Below are positions 1 to 4,576 of a stretch of DNA of 5,994 nucleotides, in pieces. Both the position numbers and the translations under genes were made by a program. Where the stretch lies: contig DKEX01000116.1 in the NCBI GenBank assembly GCA_002452295.1, forward strand, positions 1 through 5,994. Reading direction: 5' to 3'. The stretch comes from Firmicutes bacterium UBA6811. Its GTDB lineage: Bacteria; Bacillota; SHA-98; UBA4971. The stretch's first letter is position 1; every line of letters starts with the position of its first letter. The notes under the pieces are model-generated. The model searched no databases. It had not been told where the DNA came from and saw only the letters and a program-made list of their open reading frames with translations.

Positions 1-711
1 GGGGTCATCAACAGGGTCGATGTCGCATACGTGGTCGGCCTCGAGGCGCGCGGACTCTCCAGGGCGGCGAGGCGTCTCTTCGAAGAGGCAAGGGTGGACG
101 TGTGCGAGTGGAGCAACGCCGCCTTGGCATGGAGGTACAAGGCCGCCGCCATGGGGGTGCCGTTCCTGCCAGCGAGAGTCATGTTCGGCACGGATACGGG
201 CAGATACAGTGCTTCCAGGGAGATAACCTGCCCGTTCACGGGCAAGAAGCTCCTGGCGCTACCTGCGCTGTACCCCGACGTGGCTGTCATCCACGTCCAC
301 AGGGCGGATAAATACGGGAACGCGCAGATAGACGGCATATCCGTTTCCGACCTGGACATTGCCAGGGCTTCGAAGAAGGTGATCCTCACCGCCGAGAGGA
401 TAGTATCCGACGACATCATCCGGGGAGACCCGACCCGCACTGGGATCCCATACTTCTGCGTCGACGCCGTGTGCGAGGTGCGCTACGGCAGCTATCCTGG
501 CAACATGCCGTACGAATACTTCTCCGATGAGGATCACCTGAGAGAGTGGCTGGCCGCTGACTCCGGACCGGAGACACTGCGACCGTTCCTGGACAAGTAC
601 ATCTACGGAACGAAGGACTTCTCCGAATACCTGGAGCTGTGCGGCGGAAAGCGCAGAATGGAGGAGCTCCGAAGGCTCGAATTCCTGGGTAATGGCCCGG
701 AGGTCGCGTAG
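1..711 (+). CDS. CoA-transferase subunit A, glutaconate CoA-transferase (GctA) type, 5'-truncated by window edge
   Basis: The frame is open from base 1 to a TAG at 709-711, giving 236 residues. Class I CoA-transferases of this type are A/B heteromers that move CoA from an acyl-CoA to a free carboxylate through a glutamyl-CoA intermediate carried by subunit B. Seen: a family-typical block around VAVIHVHRADKYGNAQIDG, then DIARASKKVILTAE, then RGDPTRTGIP followed by VDAV and GSYPGN, in the order found in GctA and related subunits. From memory of Acidaminococcus GctA (about 320 residues), roughly 60 N-terminal residues lie before the window. GTG at 31 falls inside a conserved region and is not the start. 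Subunit B follows after a 125-nt gap, which confirms the pairing. The substrate cannot be read from sequence: glutaconate, 3-oxoacids or other acids are possible. Family call is firm, substrate open. Confidence 0.9.
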   Translation, partial: GVINRVDVAYVVGLEARGLSRAARRLFEEARVDVCEWSNAALAWRYKAAAMGVPFLPARVMFGTDTGRYSASREITCPFTGKKLLALPALYPDVAVIHVHRADKYGNAQIDGISVSDLDIARASKKVILTAERIVSDDIIRGDPTRTGIPYFCVDAVCEVRYGSYPGNMPYEYFSDEDHLREWLAADSGPETLRPFLDKYIYGTKDFSEYLELCGGKRRMEELRRLEFLGNGPEVA

Positions 712-820
712 CCGTAGCGCTTGAGACCACGAGTCCAAACGTTCGCAGATGGTTTCCTGGCGCGCAGGCGGCTGGGATGGTGCGGCAGGCGGCGCCGACC
801 GGGATGGAAACGCGACTGGA

Positions 821-828
821 AAAGGAGG
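821..828 (+). promoter_or_regulatory. Ribosome binding site that fixes the subunit B start at GTG 837
   Basis: AAAGGAGG lies 8 nt before GTG 837. The two upstream in-frame ATG codons (777 and 804) have no comparable purine-rich site, so this element decides the start. Confidence 0.8.
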
Positions 829-836
829 GGTATCTC

Positions 837-1610
837 GTGAGCTATAACCCGATGGAACTCATGATCTGCCTGGCAGCGAGAGCGCTCGAGGATGGTTCCA
901 CGGTTGTGGTGGGAACCGGGGCTCCGTGCGCCGCGGCGATGCTGGCCCAGAAGACCCATGCCCCTAATCTGATGGTCCTTTTCGAGGCAGGTGGAGTGGG
1001 GCCGATTCTCCCGACCATGCCGATATCGGTGGGAGACTCCCGCACCTTCCACCAGGCCATCATGGCCTCAAGCATGCTGGACGTCATGGAGGCATGCCAG
1101 CGGGGCATGATCGACTATTGCTTCCTGGGCGGGGCCCAGATCGACATGTACGGCAACATCAACTCCACGGTGATCGGCGACTTCCACAGGCCCAAGGTGC
1201 GGTTCCCCGGCTCCGGCGGGGCGAACGACCTGGCGTCCCTCTGCTGGCGCACGATGATCATCACTCCGCATGACCCGAGGCGGTTCGTGGAGAAGGTGGA
1301 CTTCATCACCAGCCCGGGTTACCTCACGGGAAAGGGATCCCGGGAGGCTGCGGGGCTCCCCCCGGGAACGGGACCGTACAAGGTGATCACCAACCTGTGC
1401 GTCCTGGGCTTTGACGAGGATACCAGGAGGATGATGGTGGAATCCGTCCACCCTGGAGTATCCAGGGATGACGTGGTGAAGAATACCGGGTTCGAACTCC
1501 TGTGGTCGAAAGACGTCCTCACCTCGGAGCCCCCAACCGACGAGGAGCTCCGGGTGCTGCGGGAAGAGGTCGATCCGATGAAGTACATCATAGGGCGACA
1601 GGCGGCGTAA
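837..1610 (+). CDS. CoA-transferase subunit B, glutaconate CoA-transferase (GctB) type
   Basis: A 257-residue protein close in length to Acidaminococcus GctB (about 266). Subunit B carries the catalytic glutamate that forms the acyl-anhydride and glutamyl-CoA intermediates. Seen: a glycine-rich VVVGTG segment (about residues 23-28), then VLFEAGG with Glu50 in the place of the GctB catalytic Glu54. The long family block GGAQIDMYGNINST, IGDFHRPK and GSGGAND follows, then FITSPGY, NTGFEL and REEVDP near the C-terminus. The retained Glu argues for a true transferase rather than an IpdAB-like hydrolase, where this residue is not used in the same way. The chosen GTG has an excellent ribosome binding site and gives an N-terminus (SYNPMELM) matching the family; ATG 777 or 804 would add 20 or 11 residues with no ribosome binding site. 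The thiolase gene starts 24 nt after the stop, so the two are almost certainly cotranscribed. Substrate unknown. Confidence 0.93.
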   Translation: MSYNPMELMICLAARALEDGSTVVVGTGAPCAAAMLAQKTHAPNLMVLFEAGGVGPILPTMPISVGDSRTFHQAIMASSMLDVMEACQRGMIDYCFLGGAQIDMYGNINSTVIGDFHRPKVRFPGSGGANDLASLCWRTMIITPHDPRRFVEKVDFITSPGYLTGKGSREAAGLPPGTGPYKVITNLCVLGFDEDTRRMMVESVHPGVSRDDVVKNTGFELLWSKDVLTSEPPTDEELRVLREEVDPMKYIIGRQAA

Positions 1611-1619
1611 ACGGCGTAG

Positions 1620-1626
1620 AAGGAGG
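1620..1626 (+). promoter_or_regulatory. Ribosome binding site of the thiolase gene
   Basis: AAGGAGG sits 8 nt before GTG 1635, in the short gap after subunit B. It supports a GTG start for the thiolase and coupled expression within the operon. Confidence 0.8.
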
Positions 1627-1634
1627 AAGATCCT

Positions 1635-2813
1635 GTGAGAAGAGTTGTGATCACGGGCGCGGCGAGAACCGCCATCGGCACGTTCGGCGGCGCGCTGGCC
1701 GGGGTTTCGGCCGCAGACCTGGGAGCCGTCGCCATAAGGGAAGCCTTGAGGAGGTCCTCCATAGAACCGGAAATGGTGGACGAGGTGCTGATGGGTAACG
1801 TCCTCCAGGCGGGCCAGGGAATGAACGTGGCGCGGCAGGCTGCCCTGAAGGCCGGCCTTCCTGCGGCGGTCCCCTGCATGACGGTAAACAAGGTATGCGG
1901 TTCCGGGCTCAAGTCGGTGACTCTTGGGGCCCAGGCTATCGCTTGCGGGGACGCTGACATCGTCGTCGCCGGAGGAACTGAGAACATGGATATGGCCCCG
2001 TACCTGGTCTCCAGGGGACGCTACGGGTACAAGATGGGCCACGGCGAGCTCACAGACTCCATGATCAGGGACGGCCTCTGGTGCATCTTCACCGATGCCC
2101 ACATGGGAATGACCGCTGAGATAGTGGCGGAGAAGTGGGGAATCACCAGGGAGATGCAGGACGAGTACGCTGCCATGAGTCAAAACCGGGCCGAAGCTGC
2201 CATCAAGGCGGGCCGCTTCAAGGATGAGATAGTCGCGGTGGAGATCCCCCAGAGGAAAGGATCTCCCATACTGTTCGAACAGGATGAGCATCCACGATTC
2301 GGCACCACCCCGGAAAAGCTCGCCGCCCTCAAGCCGGCGTTCAAGAAGGACGGGACCGTAACCGCGGGAAACGCTTCGGGGATCAATGACGGCGCCGCCG
2401 CGCTGGTTTTGATGTCTGAGCAGCGAGCGGCGGAAATCGGGGTCGATCCCATCGCTGCCATCCGGGCATACGCCTCGGCGGGGGTGAGTCCCGAGATCAT
2501 GGGGATAGGCCCGGTTCCGGCTACCAGGAAGGCCCTGGAGAAGGCGGGGCTCCGCCTCGACGATATCGATATTCTTGAGATCAACGAGGCTTTCGCCGCT
2601 ACCAGTCTTGCCGTGGGGAAGGAACTCGGCCCGGACCCGGAGAAGGTCAACGTGAACGGCGGTGCGATAGCGCTCGGCCATCCCATCGGCGCCAGCGGCG
2701 CCAGGATCCTTGTAACGCTCCTCTACGAAATGATGAAGCGCGGCTCGAAGCGAGGCCTTGCGTCCCTGTGTATAGGCGGAGGCATGGGCATAACGCTGAT
2801 CGTCGAAAGATGA
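1635..2813 (+). CDS. Acetyl-CoA acetyltransferase (biosynthetic-type thiolase, AtoB/PhaA/ThlA family)
   Basis: A 392-residue cytoplasmic thiolase, the usual length for the family. It condenses two acetyl-CoA to acetoacetyl-CoA or runs the reverse thiolysis. Seen: nucleophile Cys88 in NKVCGSG, the HMG motif at residues 156-158 (His156-Met157, as in Zoogloea thiolase), TVTAGNASGINDGAAA, the NEAFA motif, His349 in GHPIGASGAR, and Cys379 in CLCIGGGMG-type context (LCIGGGMG). All catalytic residues are present and the spacing almost equals the Zoogloea enzyme (Cys89, His348, Cys378). Met157 and the overall similarity favour acetoacetyl-CoA over long-chain substrates, an inference. The GTG start places the usual RRVVITGAARTAIG beginning right at the N-terminus. 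It is the last gene of the operon and is followed 25 nt later by a hairpin. With the CoA-transferase it could convert an activated 3-oxoacid to acetyl-CoA, or supply acetoacetyl-CoA. Physiological direction unknown. Confidence 0.96.
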   Translation: MRRVVITGAARTAIGTFGGALAGVSAADLGAVAIREALRRSSIEPEMVDEVLMGNVLQAGQGMNVARQAALKAGLPAAVPCMTVNKVCGSGLKSVTLGAQAIACGDADIVVAGGTENMDMAPYLVSRGRYGYKMGHGELTDSMIRDGLWCIFTDAHMGMTAEIVAEKWGITREMQDEYAAMSQNRAEAAIKAGRFKDEIVAVEIPQRKGSPILFEQDEHPRFGTTPEKLAALKPAFKKDGTVTAGNASGINDGAAALVLMSEQRAAEIGVDPIAAIRAYASAGVSPEIMGIGPVPATRKALEKAGLRLDDIDILEINEAFAATSLAVGKELGPDPEKVNVNGGAIALGHPIGASGARILVTLLYEMMKRGSKRGLASLCIGGGMGITLIVER

Positions 2814-2838
2814 GGATGCGGTGCAGGAAATGAGATCA

Positions 2839-2868
2839 CTGGGCCGCCCCGGCGAGGAGGCGGCCCAG
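2839..2868 (+). terminator. GC-rich hairpin after the thiolase gene, probable terminator or 3'-end stabiliser
   Basis: A perfect 10-bp stem, CTGGGCCGCC (2839-2848) with GGCGGCCCAG (2859-2868), and a 10-nt loop, 25 nt after the thiolase stop. No T-tract follows, so it is not a classical intrinsic terminator. It may work with Rho, since a C-rich, G-poor stretch follows, or protect the mRNA end. The structure is seen directly; the role is inferred. Confidence 0.55.
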
Positions 2869-2883
2869 GCACGTGTCCCGCTG

Positions 2884-2970
2884 CAGCCTCCATATACTCC
2901 CCCAATACTCCCCATTGCCCTCCCCGCGTACCCTCCCGGCACCCTCTCTGCGTTTCCCCTCAGTCTTTCC
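2884..2970 (+). promoter_or_regulatory. C-rich, G-poor tract, candidate Rho utilisation (rut) region
   Basis: Downstream of the operon the + strand becomes strongly pyrimidine-rich, with repeated CCC-CCCCC runs and very few G residues between about 2886 and 2925. A nascent RNA of this type is the kind of sequence Rho prefers. It lies just after the last gene and the U-less hairpin, where termination would be expected. The composition is seen; the Rho role is inference. Confidence 0.35.
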
Positions 2971-3298
2971 ACAGTCGACCCGGGTCCGCAGGAGCCTCGT
3001 CGGACGGCTCATCGGGGAAGACGATGATGGCGACTGCATAGGAACCTGCTTCGTCCTCGACCGCACGTTGTCCGCCGCCCCCTTCTGTCATCGGCCCGCA
3101 TGGATAACCGGGGCCATGCTGCAGGCTGGAGCCGGGCCCGATGCGCTCCTCCTCCTCATTCTCCATCTCCTTCTGCCCTGCACCGACATCGCGCCGCCTG
3201 ACCCAGTGCGTGATTGCAAGACAGGTGAAATCCCGGCCTGAACCGGCAGGAATAATCATGCGTGGGTCGAAATAAAACGTGGCAATGCACCTGGGGCT

Positions 3299-3312
3299 GA
3301 CCTCGTGAGGTC
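3299..3312. promoter_or_regulatory. 14-bp dyad, candidate operator upstream of the binding-protein gene
   Basis: GACCTC-GT-GAGGTC is a perfect 6+2+6 inverted repeat, 69 nt before the TTG start of the BMP gene. Position and symmetry suit a dimeric regulator such as a GntR- or MarR-type repressor. The stem is too short for a terminator and no regulator gene is in the window. A dyad of this size can occur by chance in GC-rich DNA. Confidence 0.3.
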
Positions 3313-3342
3313 CGCGTGCAGGGCCGTCCCCGGGGTTTGCCT

Positions 3343-3366
3343 GTATTCAGAGTGCCAGTATTCAGA
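3343..3366 (+). repeat. Direct repeat GTATTCAGA, two copies 15 bp apart
   Basis: Exact 9-bp copies at 3343-3351 and 3358-3366, separated by GTGCCA, lie immediately before the ribosome binding site of the BMP gene. They are more A+T-rich than their surroundings. They could be a tandem protein site or overlap promoter elements; no good sigma-70 pair can be assigned. Confidence 0.45.
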
Positions 3367-3367
3367 C

Positions 3368-3374
3368 GGGAGGG
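3368..3374 (+). promoter_or_regulatory. Ribosome binding site that supports a TTG start for the BMP protein
   Basis: GGGAGGG ends 7 nt before TTG 3382. That TTG gives a normal signal peptide (short basic n-region, then hydrophobic core). An ATG at 3375 overlaps the site but is in another frame. The in-frame GTG at 3316 has only a weak GAGG before it and would give an atypically long n-region. Confidence 0.6.
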
Positions 3375-3381
3375 ATGGGAT

Positions 3382-4473
3382 TTGCTAAGGATCCGCAGGT
3401 GGGTGGTGCTGATCGGTGTGGCTGTCGTGCTTTCGCTCGCCATGGTGGGTGCCGGCGGCTCGTCGTTTGCGGCATCCAAGTTCAAGGTCGGGTTCATCTA
3501 CGTCGGCCCCATCGGCGACGCGGGGTGGACCTACGCACACAACGAAGGCAGGAAGTACCTCGAGGCGCAACTCCCCAACGTCGAGACCGTGTACGTCGAG
3601 TCGGTGCCCGAGGGCGGCGACTGCGAGCGAGTGCTCACCCAGCTTGCCGAAGCAGGCTGTAAGGTCATATTCGCCACCAGCTTCGGCTACATGGACTTCG
3701 TCCAGAACGTGGCGGCCAGGTACCCGAATGTCGTGTTCATGCACTGCTCGGGCTTCAAGACCGCCAAGAACGTCGGCACGTATTTCGGCAGGATGTATCA
3801 GCCCAGGTACCTCTCGGGCCTCGTCGCGGGCAAGGTGACCCGCAAGAACCTCATCGGCTACGTGGCGGCGCATCCCATCCCGGAGGTCGTGAGAGGCATC
3901 AACGCGTTTACCCTGGGTGTCCGCGCGGCCAACCCCAACGCCAAGGTCAAGGTGGTCTGGACCAACACCTGGTATGACCCGGCCGCCGAGAAGGAGGCCG
4001 CGAAGAGCCTCCTCGAGGCAGGCTGCGACGTCATCGCGCAACACCAGGACACCCCCGCACCCATGCAGGCCGCGGAGGAAAAGGGCTGCTACGGCGTGGG
4101 CTACAATACAGATATGCGCCAGTTCGCCCCGAAGGCTGTCCTGACGGCGCCCATCTGGACCTGGGGGCCGTACTACGTGAAGACCGTCAAGGCGGTGCAG
4201 GACGGGACCTGGAAGAGCGAGCAGTACTGGGGCGGTATGGAGGAAGGCGTGATTGACATCGGCCCGTACGGCCCGATGGTCCCCGAAGATGTGAAGAAGC
4301 TGGTGGCCCAGAAGAAGCAGGAGATAATCGCCGGGAAACTCGTGGTATTCGCGGGACCTCTCAAGGACAACAAGAGCGTGCTCAGGGTGCCTGCGGGCAA
4401 GGCCATGACCGACGCCGAGATGCTCAGCTTCGACTGGTTCGTCGAGGGCGTGGACGGAACCGTGCCCAAATAG
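3382..4473 (+). CDS. BMP-family ABC transporter substrate-binding protein (purine/nucleoside-type importer), non-lipidated
   Basis: A 363-residue exported solute-binding protein. The Bmp/PnrA/Med family binds purine nucleosides or bases for a tandem-ATPase ABC importer. Seen: signal peptide with n-region MLRIRRW, hydrophobic residues 8-26, and likely signal peptidase I cleavage after Ala30 (S-F-A) or Ser32. The mature protein opens with FKVGFIYVGPIGDAGWTYAH, the family hallmark. Next come VESVPEGGDCERV, FATSFGYMD, GYVAAHPIPEV with INAFTLG, NTWYDPA, QHQDTPAP, WGPYY and, at the end, RVPAGKAMTDAEML with WFVEGVDG. This pattern resembles the subfamily common in proteobacteria more than the Bacillus-type lipoproteins. 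There is no lipobox cysteine, so it should be a soluble periplasmic protein or be held in another way. Chosen start: TTG 3382 with GGGAGGG; GTG 3316 is the alternative. The ATPase gene follows. The ligand is inferred from family and not proven. Confidence 0.92.
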   Translation: MLRIRRWVVLIGVAVVLSLAMVGAGGSSFAASKFKVGFIYVGPIGDAGWTYAHNEGRKYLEAQLPNVETVYVESVPEGGDCERVLTQLAEAGCKVIFATSFGYMDFVQNVAARYPNVVFMHCSGFKTAKNVGTYFGRMYQPRYLSGLVAGKVTRKNLIGYVAAHPIPEVVRGINAFTLGVRAANPNAKVKVVWTNTWYDPAAEKEAAKSLLEAGCDVIAQHQDTPAPMQAAEEKGCYGVGYNTDMRQFAPKAVLTAPIWTWGPYYVKTVKAVQDGTWKSEQYWGGMEEGVIDIGPYGPMVPEDVKKLVAQKKQEIIAGKLVVFAGPLKDNKSVLRVPAGKAMTDAEMLSFDWFVEGVDGTVPK

Positions 4474-4505
4474 GCGGCCAGCCCATGGCGGTAACTCGGG
4501 CTTAC

Positions 4506-4543
4506 GAGAGCCGGCAGGTTTCCCTCATCACCTGCCGGCTCTC
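4506..4543 (+). other. Strong intercistronic hairpin between the BMP and ATPase genes
   Basis: A perfect 14-bp stem, GAGAGCCGGCAGGT (4506-4519) with ACCTGCCGGCTCTC (4530-4543), and a 10-nt loop, 32 nt after the BMP stop. No T-run follows. In importer operons such a structure commonly protects the upstream mRNA and lets the binding protein be made in excess over the ATPase and permeases. Partial termination is the alternative. The structure is certain; the role is inferred. Confidence 0.7.
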
Positions 4544-4563
4544 TCTGGCAGAGGCGCAGGAGC

Positions 4564-4568
4564 GGAGG
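4564..4568 (+). promoter_or_regulatory. Ribosome binding site that supports the upstream ATG of the ATPase
   Basis: GGAGG is 8 nt before ATG 4577, an ideal spacing. The next in-frame ATG (4703) has no such site. This argues that the unusual N-terminal extension is really translated. Confidence 0.7.
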
Positions 4569-4576
4569 ATAAGAGG

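Larger units (their letters stand above)
2814..3381. other. 568-base intergenic region between the acyl-CoA operon and the ABC importer operon
   Basis: No convincing gene on either strand. It contains a U-less hairpin close to the thiolase stop, two pyrimidine-rich tracts (about 2884-2970 and 3146-3179), an A+T-richer patch at 3249-3278, a 14-bp dyad, and a 9-bp direct repeat shortly before the binding-protein start. The likely roles are transcription termination of the first operon and promoter/control of the second. A weak - strand reading frame (2960-3259) lies inside it and is discussed under findings. Confidence 0.6.

Noticed and set aside
1068..2972. Very long - strand open frame (634 codons) opposite subunit B and the thiolase
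   Set aside because: It is antisense to two well-identified genes, has no recognisable domain, and its openness follows from GC-rich codon bias on the coding strand.
2873..3241. + strand frame of 122 codons starting at GTG 2873 in the intergenic region
   Set aside because: It has no ribosome binding site, its first third is Pro/Ser-rich only because the DNA is C-run repeats, and no domain is recognisable.
3214..3278. Possible sigma-70 promoter elements (TTGCAA at 3214; AATAAT at 3251; AATAAA at 3271)
   Set aside because: The hexamers cannot be paired at 16-18 bp spacing. The A+T-richer patch may contain the importer promoter, but no specific call is supportable.
2814..3381. Riboswitch (for example purine or PreQ1) ahead of the importer
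   Set aside because: I looked for a conserved multi-stem aptamer core and found only one short dyad and direct repeats; nothing matches a known purine aptamer.
3385..4044. - strand open frame of 219 codons opposite the BMP gene
   Set aside because: It lies wholly within a clear BMP coding sequence and shows only shadow composition.
3243..4518. Shared octamer CCGGCAGG at 3243-3250 and 4511-4518
   Set aside because: Eight GC-rich bases recurring in a GC-rich window is expected by chance, and only the second copy forms a hairpin.
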